Origin: Mantis religiosa
Taxonomy: Eukaryota; Arthropoda; Insecta; Mantodea; Mantidae
Direction of reading: 5' to 3'
Length of the DNA: 64,000 nt
NCBI GenBank assembly: GCA_030765055.1
Contig: CM060955.1
Location: 101,231,573-101,295,572 of the forward strand
Notes under the pieces: model-generated
The model's database searches: none
The model's input: only the letters and a program-made list of their open reading frames with translations
Told to the model about the DNA's origin: nothing
Translations under genes and position numbers: made by a program
Shown: positions 54,126-64,000 of the stretch, piece by piece
How positions within the stretch are numbered: the first letter of the stretch is position 1
Layout of the letters: every line of letters begins with the position of its first letter

Positions 54126-56388
54126 GACACATAATACTGTGTAATAAGGGATACTTTCTTGTTTAGACTTGGATAAAATCTTTTTACATATTGTAACACT
54201 TATCTTCATTCCTAGAACATCTGCTAATTTTCTAGTTTGTAATGAAGTTTCATTGTGATGAAACTGTGGGTGATATAAAATAATTGAGATAAAACTGAAA
54301 TATTGTTGCAAACAAGGATTGTAAAGGGGGTGAAGGACTTACAAACCTAATCAACAACTGGGGGTGTCGCTACAGAAAGGATAAGGAAGCAGATGGCAGA
54401 GCTAAACAGGTCAAAGTTTAGGGATATGTGTAGGGTTAAATTAAAGGGATGGATTCTCCATGACATTGACAACTATATTTTGAAGATTGAGGAAGTCAAA
54501 TCAAACAAAGCTCTCCTTTATCTTGAAGAGATAAAGGGTGCAATCAAGACAGACATTGAATCAGTTAATACGTGAAAAATAAATATTACCTTTTATGTAG
54601 AGTGGCGTAGAGTTCAGAACAAGAAGTGACTGGTTCACTTTGATGAGTTCAGTTTTGTAGAAGTATTCACAAATTCTATGATGAGACTAAAGTAGCAGCA
54701 TCCAATTATCTAACTGACTGATTATTGACTAACTATGATCCGACTAATCCTTCCTTACTGGCTGTAATCTTTTAAATAGAACTGGCTTCCAAAATGTCTG
54801 CCATCATACGACTCAGCGGTTCTTCACAGAGGGTTTACTTCCTATGGTGCAATCTTGTACAACCCAAGAACGACTGTTCTTAATTTTTCTGTTGATTTAA
54901 CACAACACATATGAGCTGGCAGGTCAATGCCACTGCTTACTCTGATCATCCAACCTGTCCCAACTTGTTAATCCCTGCTAACGCTTGGGGCTTACCAAAA
55001 ATGAAATGTGAACCTTCAATATTTAAAATATTTCCCAAATCATGTTCAGACCTTATACGCAACAATATTTCCATTTCATATGACAGGTTTACAAAATGCA
55101 TTTATGTCTAATATAACAGAAAAACAGCTATTCATTGTGGGATAAGTGTTCATTGACTTATTTCGTATATTCTTCCTTGTATAGTTTTATGGCTGCATAA
55201 TTAACTTAGCAGTGCATTGCAATATATAGTTTATTTAAAAACCGTTAATGTAGCCACGCAGCAGGTGAAATTACGCAACTTTATATTACGCGGTTAGGAC
55301 CTACCTTCCAAACAGTATATTTACCTGCCGATAGAGGGAGGCCTCAAAGCTGCTGTCAGCACATCAAATACGTTTGCAAGCCGCTAGGGGAATCGTATAT
55401 AAACTCGCTCCATCAACGATGCCATTAATGACGTCAAATTTTCCGCGGTAAAACTACAGATAAAAATGAGAACCGTGTATATTTTACTGGCCAGAATTAA
55501 ACTGGAGGCGAAACTTGCTGCCTCGAAGTTCAAACATAGATGACTAACAATAAAGAATCATAACCGATTATTGTGTCCGGTTCCTTCCTTCAGCTGTTCA
55601 GCCATAACCGATAATAGAGAGTATTCTACAATTCCCTGTAATACCAGCGCTTTCCCGTCTACCCCAGTTAGCGCCATGAGAAAGCTCTTCCAGCCCTCTC
55701 CTAGCGTAATTAATTCTGTGTCAACATTTAAAAGCTATGGCGGCTAAAACACCAGTTAGTACAGCTGTATGCAAACAAGAGAAGGCCAAAGCAAACAAGC
55801 AGTTACATTATTTTGTATATTGGAGACATGTATGATCGTGGGAAATGTTTAGGGATCCGCTCCTATTTCCGAGGAAATCACAACATCGAGCTCGATGTAA
55901 GTGAATCTGCAGTGAACAAACAACCGTAGGGGATGAAACTAGTTATAACCGTTAGAGAATTTATGTATATTCCTAGCATCATTCAAATTTGTTCTAGCTG
56001 TAAGCAAACATGTCATAGATATTGCTGTTTCCAGAATTACCTCTGATCTATTTATCACATTCGTATCAATTTCTCAGAATACTATGGTTTATTTATTTCT
56101 ATATTCTGCACACTGTGTTAAAACATTCTGGTTTGCTGTCTATTTTATATTTAGGATACGTATAATTCAAAGCTTTCAAATAAATTAGAAGGTAAATTTA
56201 GTTCCAAAAGTGTTATAAACTTTAAGCTTCAATTAAAAATTAAAGTTTTTATTCTTAAATTCCTGAAATTTAAGTAATGAAGAGCTCTAAAACGGGAATA
56301 TATTTTAACAAGCTTTTCATTTGAAGTAGTTTTTGGCCAATATTGTTCAAACTTCCACAGATTCTGACCAATTTTATGTTTTACAAAC
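54126..56388. other. No recognised gene
   Basis: A 60-codon frame at 54393-54575 (MAELNRSKFRDMC...) reads like plausible helical protein but is isolated and unrecognised. The 55260-55850 stretch is GC-richer and could be an unidentified repeat. Confidence 0.35.
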
Positions 56389-56390
56389 TA

Positions 56391-57305
56391 TGAGGGCTGT
56401 ACAATAAAGAATGATCACAATACTTTTTGACAACGTACCTTTACTCATCCTCATAACTTTGATGATACTTCTCAAAATAGTCTCCCCTGAATGCGATGCA
56501 CTTGTCCCAGCGTTTCTGCTAGTCTTCAAAGACATGCTGGAAACCATTTTTCAGAGATTCTTCTAAATCGCCTCCGCAGTCTTCAACACTGCTTCTGTTG
56601 ATGGATAAAGCCTCCCACGAAGGCGTTTCTTCAAGTTAGGAAATACAAAAATGTCATATGGGGCTAAATCCGGACTATAGGGAGGGAGAGGGGTCCAATT
56701 CACGTTGATTTTAGCAAGATATTCAGCAACAACATTGGCAATATGCGGCCGCGCATTATTATCGTGGTGCAGCATCCAGGCTGCTTCATGAAAATGTGGT
56801 CTTTTGCACCAGATATGGACTTGCAATGTTTTTAGGACATCCCTGCAATATTGATGTTACTGATGTGTGTGCATGTATAACATTCTGATAAGCCATTCCA
56901 TGAATATCAAAGAATGAGATGACCATAACTTTCCCAGCAGTAGCAACCACTTTTGCTATTTTGGGGGTTGGTGATGAAAGAGATTTCCACACTGAGCTTT
57001 GCTGTTTCCTCTCAGGATCAAAATGATATAGTCAAGTTTCATTAGCAATGATTACGTTTGAAAGAAACTCCGGATCCTCCTCTAACATCAACCTTAAGCG
57101 CATGTTACCTCCATTGCAGTGATAGGCGATACTGGACATGTCTGAAGTTGCCTGATTCTTACAGGCGGGAACCAGGAGTAACAACAATGAAACTACTATG
57201 GCGTGTTTGTTTCACATTAAGCTATCAGAATATAATAAAATTGAATTTTATTTCGAAAAGTTACGAACATAAAAATTATGATCGTTCTCTATTGAACAGC
57301 CCTCG
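56391..57305 (-). mobile_element. mariner family 2, copy c (minus strand, internally deleted)
   Basis: Ends related to GAGGGCTGTTCAATAAA with TA flanks (56389-56390, 57306-57307); the left end has TGAGGGC in place of CGAGGGC. Minus-strand fragments include HDNNARPHIANVVAEYLAKI and PPYSPDLAPYDIFVFPNLKK (third Asp), with frameshifts. Its 5' part joins the catalytic region through the same CTGCAATGGAGGTAACATG sequence as copy d. Confidence 0.88.
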
Positions 57306-57307
57306 TA

Positions 57308-58342
57308 TATACGTCCTTAAGAAGCTTTCTTAAAACAACTAGAAGAGTTAAATCCTTATATGTCAACTGTATAAATGCACGAATATTTAAATAATGTAAT
57401 GGTAATGGTAAGTTTTAGTCTTACAAAGCTATCCATATTTATACTCCTCATAATATTCGCACAGCAAGGGTACCAAGTATTTCATATGTAGGTTTTTTCA
57501 AGAGGACTAGCCGTTGCGCAGTTTATAACATAACTAGTCTGAATTTTGGTGTCGCAGCTTCGAAATTCTGCAGCATTAAATATTACGTGATTTTGTGATT
57601 AGGCAGCGCAGGAACCACTGGTGTGCGAATTTGTTACTGGGACGCACCGGCCACGAGAACAAAAATATTACTCCTTGTGCTTTATCAGTGACCCTAGCCT
57701 ACCTTTCAGGTAATGGGGCAAAGGATAGTTATTTGTGAAAAAGTCGACTAATAACTCGGACAGTTGCAAGTTGCTCTTCAGTGTAAAACTACACATTCCG
57801 TCCTAACAGGGAGGATTTTGTGCGTACTTAGATAGCAAATCCAAGCAATATGGATCGCTATACGAACGCCGAAATGACCGATATGGTTTTGATGGATGGA
57901 ACAGCTGAAGGGAATTCAACGAACGCATGATTAATTTAGTTTCATTAAAAATATGCATTGTAAAATATTTACATCAATTATAACATTTATTTGTTTAACG
58001 TCAGAGCATTTTGTTATGAACTTAGTTGTAAAATACTATCAATCACTTACTGTAAATATCAACAGCTTCCTTTTCAGTTACAAATGCCTTATTTAGTATT
58101 ATGAAGCATGTCAAATAAAATGCTCGTCTCATTCCAGAAGGGATTTAGTTTTGGTTAATTTATCTAAAATTCAGTAATATGCAGCAGTTTCGAATTCTTT
58201 GATGTTGCTTTCTGTTCTGTTTATCATTTACTGCTTCCAACTTCAAACTCACTAACATTAACTTCCCTCTAAAAGGTATATTTTTATATGTCCACCAGCA
58301 TATTTACCATCATGGACTGTTATAGCGGAATTTTGATACACG
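57308..58342. other. Nothing recognised
   Basis: AT-rich DNA without a supported feature. Confidence 0.35.
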
Positions 58343-58669
58343 TTAACACCAGAAGGACCTGTGAGTGTGGTCTACCGAGAAGGACCAATCCGTCATTTTG
58401 ATGGGTGCGGTTTTATTTGTCTTTTTTAAAATGGTAAACAAATTTGAATGCATACCAGTTTATATAATATTATTTATACAATTTACCAGTATATAATTTT
58501 ACTTTTGTCTGAAGAATTACATGGCAAAATGGACATTTTAAGCCTAAAAGTTAATCCAAATATATGCGATAACCAAATGTAAAATGGACAGCTTCCCTTA
58601 GCAAACATACGTGGTTCAACATAAATTTTTGAATACCACAGAATATAGCAGAAAAAAATTTATAAACCT

Positions 58670-60020
58670 GATTTCGCCCATTCAAAGCCATTTTCAGCAT
58701 CGCAGCACCTAACATGGTTGCCTAAACATGGTCCACAGACATACCTGCTGCTAAGTTGTATATGAACTGACGTCTGCTTACTTTTTCACCTGTTACTTCC
58801 TTATAGAGTACCCATGCATTAATAGCTGCCAAGGTCAACACATTGAAAAAAAACATGCACAGGCTACCTTCTGCATCCATATTTCACTGTGTCATGCAAT
58901 GAACTCAAAAGAAGCACATTTTTGTTCTTTTTCCCCTGATAGCACGTCGGAGTTATGTCATCTGACTTATAAAGTACAGTTACATGCAAAGGTGCTGCAG
59001 CAGATATTGCTGATTGGGGGATTTCCTTTTCACCTTTCTTTACTGTGTCCACAATGCTTGTAATTTTACGCTTCAAACTTTCTGCAAGGCATTTGTTTGT
59101 GGAAAAATTGTCTAATGTAATATTTCTTCCTGCAAAAACAAAAGGCTCTATAAGCCGCATTACAATGTGCTCTGCAAGAAGAACACCTGTGGAGCGCTGA
59201 TCGTCTTTGACCAGGTGAGGAAAACCATTCACCAGATACTTTGAATTTGGATCAACTGCAAGCCAAAACTTTATTCCAAATTTGTCCGGTTTATTGCTCC
59301 TATAGTGAATGAAAGTTCATCTTGCCTTGCAAGGAAACAGCTGCTCATCCGCAGTGATATTTTCGCTTGGAATGTACCACTGGCAATAAAAAAGGATTCC
59401 AGACAGGAGTAGCGCCCGCGCCGTGGCTCAGTGGTAAGATCCCCTGGCTCTCACCAAGGCGGCCCAGGTTAGATCCAAGGTGACCTCAAAGTGAGATTTG
59501 TGGTGTACAACACGGCGCTGGGACGGGTTTTCTCCGGGATCTCCGGTTTCCCCCGCCATCTCATTCCACCGGTGCTCCATCTTCATCTCATGTATCATCA
59601 GTGCCATCGCCTGCGGTGCCACATGTGGTAACAGCGGGCGCTAAACACTACACATTATTAGAGTAGCAGCTGTAAAGCGATCTTTACTTATTCTTCAAAA
59701 ATTGTGTCCTTGACATAAAATTGCATAAACCACAAAATTTCAGGGAATTTGTTTCTGCTCATTGTGTTCCTGAAAAATGGTGGTCACCAGGTATTCGATC
59801 ACAACAACTTCAGCGGAAAGTTTTTTTGCTCCAACACCTCGTAAATACATAAGTGGCAGCATGAATTGCGCCATTTGAGCAATAAAGCTTTCTTACACAT
59901 CGACAAAGGGTCTTCAGAGTGCCATAAAGCAATCAGGAAGGAAAACAGATGTGGATAGATCCGAAGGCCATTGTTCACACTTCCGTAAGCGTCAGAATGC
60001 CGGATTGAGGTCCTAGTAGG
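58670..60020 (-). pseudogene. piggyBac-type transposase relic (DDE_Tnp_1_7)
   Basis: From N- to C-terminus on the minus strand: NNGLRIYPHLFSFLIALWHS-like fragments (~59880-59980); then beyond the SINE, WYIPSENITADEQLFPCKAR followed by a TGA (~59318); NKPDKFGIKFWLAVDPNSKY; NGFPHLVKDDQRSTG; MRLIEPFVFAGRNITLDNF with the conserved D-N-F; SAAAPLHVTVLYKSDD; and KNKNVLLLSSLH. Several stops are present. Family and orientation are clear; it cannot encode active transposase. Confidence 0.8.
59414..59660 (+). mobile_element. tRNA-derived SINE inserted in the piggyBac relic
   Basis: Starts GCCCGCGCCGTGGCTCAGTG (tRNA-like A-box part), includes CCAGGTTAGATCC (B-box-like) and a GC-rich body. Flanked by the target duplication GAGTAGC (59407-59413 and 59661-59667). 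Dates the SINE as younger than the piggyBac insertion. Confidence 0.85.
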
Positions 60021-60236
60021 AGTTGCTTGTACCAGTTTTTAGAAAGATTCAAAATGCGTAATTCTTTGTGGTGGTGTTTGTTATAAGTATGTATTAAAAG
60101 TCGTAGAATATGGGAAATCTAGAAAAAACATAGGCAAGAAATAAGTGCTCTAAAACAGCGCATCCGCTAAAAAGACATGTGCGGTCCTTCTAGTGTTAAG
60201 CACACATAAGTAATAATTCAGAAATAGCTTCTTTAT

Positions 60237-60797
60237 TGCGGTTTCATAAGCCAAATAAATTCTTAATAGTAGCAAGCAAGCTACTGCGGAGTATGCCAGT
60301 ATGTTTACAGTTACAGCTTGCGGCACGGCGTGTGACCTATACCTGCGAACTCCGACAGTGTGAGGCACGCGTCGTTGTTCCTATCACTGCCTAATCCAAA
60401 CACATTCTGAATCATTTTATGCGGCTCTATTGGCGGAAAAATCTATTTATATGTGTCAGATAGAAGCTGAGCAACTACTTTTATATGTTCGTTCGGTGTT
60501 TTGAAACACCCCGTATAATATACACAGGTTGTTTCGAAACGACACGGTACGAATATATAGAAGTAGTTGCTCAGCTTCTATATGACACATATAAATAGTT
60601 TTTACCGCCAATATAGCCACATTAAAAAACGCTCCAGAATGAGTGTGGATTAGGCAGTGACAAGAGAAACGCCACGTGCCTCGCGCTATCGAAGGAATCG
60701 TAGGTGCCGCCTGTTGTAGCTGTTTGTAAACATACCGGCATACTCCACGGCAGCTTGCTACTATTAAGTAACATTTTCTTTCGCTTATGAAACCGCA
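60237..60797. repeat. Large imperfect inverted repeat (foldback)
   Basis: The left arm begins TGCGGTTTCATAAG (60237-60250) and the right arm ends with its complement (60784-60797). Arms of ~265-280 bp share blocks such as AGTAGCAAGC, GAGTATGCC, TCACTGCCTAATCC, ATTTATATGTGTCA and AGAAGCTGAGCAACTACTT, around a ~30-60 bp centre near 60517. No coding region. It may be a foldback/MITE-like element or two head-to-head copies of one repeat. Confidence 0.8.
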
Positions 60798-60799
60798 GT

Positions 60800-62150
60800 A
60801 GGTATATAAAAATAAACCATAAGCAGTTATTTGTTTATGAGTGTTCCCACTGTACGATTAACTGGAATGCAGTTATTCTTCCTTGGCCCATCAGATTTGC
60901 TATTATACTTTGTTTTGTGATTGTCAAATATCACAGATTTACTTTGTGATGGATTCTGTTTTATAAGCTAGCTCAAAGGTGCAAAACATACAAAAGAAAT
61001 CTAATTTATTCTGCAGTTACATTGTTGGAATTTTTTTTATTTGATGTATATTTTATTACTGTAAGTACAGCATTTGTAGTTTAAATAGATGAGTCAATAT
61101 GGTAGTACAAATACCATTTTGTATTACGAATTCACTATCATCTCGTAGACACAAAAAATAAGAAACCTCCTACACACCTTACGTCACTAATAGAAGTTTT
61201 AATTTGTAATTGGTATTACTGTAAAATGGTAAGATTAGCAAAATGTTTAGATTAGAAAAACAATTTTTGAAGGATGTTTTCTAATATAAATAACTCGCCA
61301 TCCCAATACTATTGAATATAGTTAATTAAATTTGAACATGATAAAAAACCTCTAACTGACCCTGGGGTTGGACTTTACAAACAAAAGTGCTATAGAAGAA
61401 GTAGTGGGCAAATTTTACAGTTCAAAGGAAAGTATATCGAAGGACCTCCATCATTATTATGCAATAAGATTAATGTTGTGTCCTCCGGTTCTTCCTTAAC
61501 ATTGGTCTCCTTGGAAACCTTTACACTACAACTACACTTTAATATTGAAATATTATTAGAAATTTAAAATCCCTGGATTGTCTCTCGAGAGGAAGGGATG
61601 AAGTGAGACGAAGCAAATCAGAGTCCCAAGGGTTTACAGTTTATCACTCCGGGTGGAGGTTACACTCTTTCTTACAGGCTTACACATTCCATTGAGGGAG
61701 CGGGAAACGAAGACAGCCCCTCATCCGGAGGATGAACATTTACCGAGAGCATTATTTTTACTGCCGAACAACGTTAAGTCTTCCGCCGACTTAAAACTAT
61801 CAGGATGGAAGTGAAGTTAAAGGAGAAGTGAATGAAATGGAACTTTGAGGGCCATTGACCTTCCAGAATTCGCCTAGCAACTTAGAAAAGCACTGAAAAA
61901 TACCTAGGTCAGGGGTCGAACACACGAGTTCCCTAACATTACTGTGGCGCCAGCTGGCTCTGTGCCGGCTTTTGATAAGAGATAGAATTGTTCCTTACCT
62001 AAGCGAACTGGTGGATGTTCCTTTTGGATATTATTTATAATTTCTATTATTTCTTAACATTTCATTTATACGGAATTACAAATTACTTGTCATTGAAAAC
62101 TTGTTACTTTATATATACATAAATAACTTCGTGATATTCACACATGAACC
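60800..62150. other. No gene; SINE-like fragment at ~61840-61970
   Basis: 61900-61965 contains a minus-strand B-box-like GGTCGAACACACGAGTTCCC area and the phrase GCGCCAGCTGGCTCTGTGCC. Otherwise AT-rich and unrecognised. Confidence 0.35.
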
Positions 62151-62152
62151 TA

Positions 62153-62386
62153 AACCGTCTTGTCAGCGTAGGCGGTAGCATGTCTGCCTAACGTTCAAGA
62201 CGTCACGAGTTCATATCTCGGTCAGGGTGAAGGTAATGTTTTTTCTGGTGGTTTTCCTTGTACTGAAAGACGAATGCCGGGCAACTCTAAGCTCTGTGAA
62301 CTCTTGGCTCGTTTGAGCATATTTTACCCATTTCATTCATCGTCCGATATGACTTAACGTTGGGAGGACGTAAATCAAAAGAAAAA
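62153..62386 (+). repeat. SINE family A copy
   Basis: CGTCTTGTCAGCGTAGGCGG, CACGAGTTCATATCTCGG (mutated B box), CTCTAAGCTCTGTGAAC, GTCCGATATGACTTAACG, A-rich tail. Confidence 0.85.
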
Positions 62387-63564
62387 AGGTACATGCATAT
62401 ATGTTACATGACCAAGCTTACTTTTAACAAGTATTAGAGGAATTTTACACAACCAAGAGGAGTCGGGTGTTAATTTCATGTTTAGTAACTTCTTCAAGCA
62501 GGATTGAGAAAAGATGCGAGCGCTGTGTACACGCTGAGATAGATTAAATGCAGGCGATGTTGTGCGACCTGATTAAGGTTCAGGCAGAGTGGTTCGCTAT
62601 TCACATTCATTAGCTTCGGTCCGAGTGCAGGCAGGCTCTGGATTAGTCCGCCCTTCTGTCCATACCAGCTCCTGTCTTCGTTCGGTTAATTAGACACTAT
62701 CCTTCAACAAGTGTACTGGTGGCTCCTCGCCGACACTTGGTCGTGAGGGAATGTCCTTCTCTCTATCAGCAATATGAATGGTCTCTACTATGAGCATCGG
62801 TCAAGCTCCCAAGTTTCTCTATCGACCAACACACACTTACGTAAAATATATGATGTGTGACTTTCTCTTTCACAAACCATCCTTATAAAAGTTTATTTTT
62901 GCTAATTCAGATATGTTCACTTTTATGCATTTAGTTTTAAGGTATAATAGGTAAAATGTTAATTGGAGTTTTAAAGAATGTGTCGTTTAATATTCCATTA
63001 TTTTCGTTTCCACCAGAGAAGAGAAATGACTTTCCACTGCTCTACTACTTAATACATAAAGTAAACGTGCGATATGTTTACAAGGTCGTCAATTTATTAA
63101 AATACTGCTTTATGATAATTCTCTACAATATATTTTAATATATGAACATATTCAAACATCTCAAATCAATATTATTGCATTCTTTTTATTTTAGAGATCG
63201 TTCCTTTATTACCTACCTCAAGAAAACAAAAGAAATGTAGGTAAAATAAAATAAATGAAAGCCTTTCAGACAAAATTTTTATACTGAGTGTGGACTCTTA
63301 AATACAGGTTAAAATAGGAGACAGGAAATTTGATAAACAGTCTGTTCAGAAATTTTAAATTGTTTTTAAAGTTGCATGCTTGTATACTTAGCAACATAAT
63401 ATCTGGTGGTTAATGGTCTGCGTCAGTTTTGGGAAGGATTCATTTATATGGCATCATTAAATTTTAGATTACATTGGCGAGTTTTGTTACTGGTACAGTT
63501 GTGTTCAGTAGTGATATTTACTTATTTTCTGAAGCATTTGGACTAGCGCTTTCAAATATTTTTA
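62387..63564. other. Nothing recognised
   Basis: AT-rich DNA without a supported feature. Confidence 0.35.
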
Positions 63565-63566
63565 TA

Positions 63567-64000
63567 CGACGGCTGTTCAATAAAGAATGATCATCTTTTT
63601 ACGGTTATAATTATTCGCACTAAAATTCAATCTTATTATATTCTGTTAGCTTAATGTGAAGCAAACACGCCGTAGTAGTTTCATTGTTGGTACTCCTGGT
63701 TCCTGCCTGTGAGAATCAGGCAAGTTCAGTCATACGTTCAGTATCGCCTTACGCTGCAATGGAGGTAACATGCAGTTAAAGTTGATGTTAGAGGAAGATA
63801 CGGAGTTTCTTTCAAACGTAATCACTGCTGATGAAACTTGGCTACATCATTTTGATGCTAAGAGCAAACAGCAAAGCTTAGTGTGGAAATCTCCTTCATC
63901 GCCAACCCCCTAAAAAAGCAAAAGTGGTTAATTCTGCTGGGAAAGTTATGGTCATCTCATTCTTTGATATTCATGGAATGGTTTATCAGCATGTTGTACC
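63567..64000 (+). mobile_element. mariner family 2, copy d (cut by the window end)
   Basis: Left end CGACGGCTGTTCAATAAA after TA (63565-63566), then the family leader and the CTGCAATGGAGGTAACATG junction into the catalytic region (ATG 63770; LKLMLEEDTEFLSNVI, ADETWLHHFD). A stop occurs at ~63910 (CCCCCTAAAAAAGC). The rest is outside. Confidence 0.88.

Larger units (their letters stand above)
58347..60195 (-). mobile_element. piggyBac-like element with TTAA ends, SINE inside
   Basis: Ends CACCAGAAGGACC (left) and GGTCCTTCTAGTG (right) form an inverted repeat with one mismatch in 13, each abutting TTAA (58343-58346 and 60196-60199), the piggyBac target site. Inside is a minus-strand transposase relic interrupted by a SINE. 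Without the SINE the element would be about 1.6 kb, so it was probably already shortened. Confidence 0.88.

Overview
The window looks like nuclear DNA of an arthropod, most likely an insect with a large, AT-rich, transposon-dense genome. The evidence is an insect-type Polinton/Maverick (adintovirus-like) element, several mariner families, a piggyBac-like element with TTAA ends, a Ty3/gypsy-like LTR element, LINE tails, many tRNA-derived SINEs and very long TATG and AG microsatellites. I recognise no host protein-coding gene and cannot name the species.

Region 1 (1 to about 13,137) is the right-hand part of a Polinton; its left end lies outside the window. On the plus strand it has protein-primed DNA polymerase B (cut by the window edge) and a late-type block: a PLA2-like/core protein, an adenain-like protease, a minor capsid (penton-like) protein and a double jelly-roll major capsid protein. 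On the minus strand it has a packaging ATPase, two overlapping fibre-like reading frames, a conserved unknown protein, a chromodomain integrase and, at the far right, small genes of which one appears to be spliced. Polymerase, integrase, ATPase, protease and capsid genes are all open with key motifs present, so this copy is young or still selected. The main oddities are: a textbook A AAA AAC slippery heptamer exactly where the PLA2-like frame must hand over to a protease frame that lacks its own AUG; a spliced gene at 11411-12076; a 15-base motif repeated in both orientations between polymerase and integrase; a 4-base stop/start overlap in front of the integrase; and a fibre-like protein divided between two frames.

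Region 2 (13,138-47,800) is non-coding DNA filled with repeats: a pure (TATG)n array split by a mariner with 31-bp perfect inverted ends, an IS630/Tc1-like relic, two related solo LTRs, a tandem SINE array, GC-rich dispersed repeats, LINE 3' fragments, an AG array and two mariners of a second family.

Region 3 (47,808-53,819) is one complete LTR retrotransposon, with 818-bp LTRs, a 4-bp target duplication, primer binding site and polypurine tract. It has intact gag and protease, but an in-frame deletion removes reverse transcriptase, RNase H and part of integrase.

Region 4 (53,820-64,000) is again repeat-rich: a minus-strand mariner, a piggyBac-like element interrupted by a SINE that has its own 7-bp target duplication, a ~560-bp foldback, and a mariner cut by the window edge.
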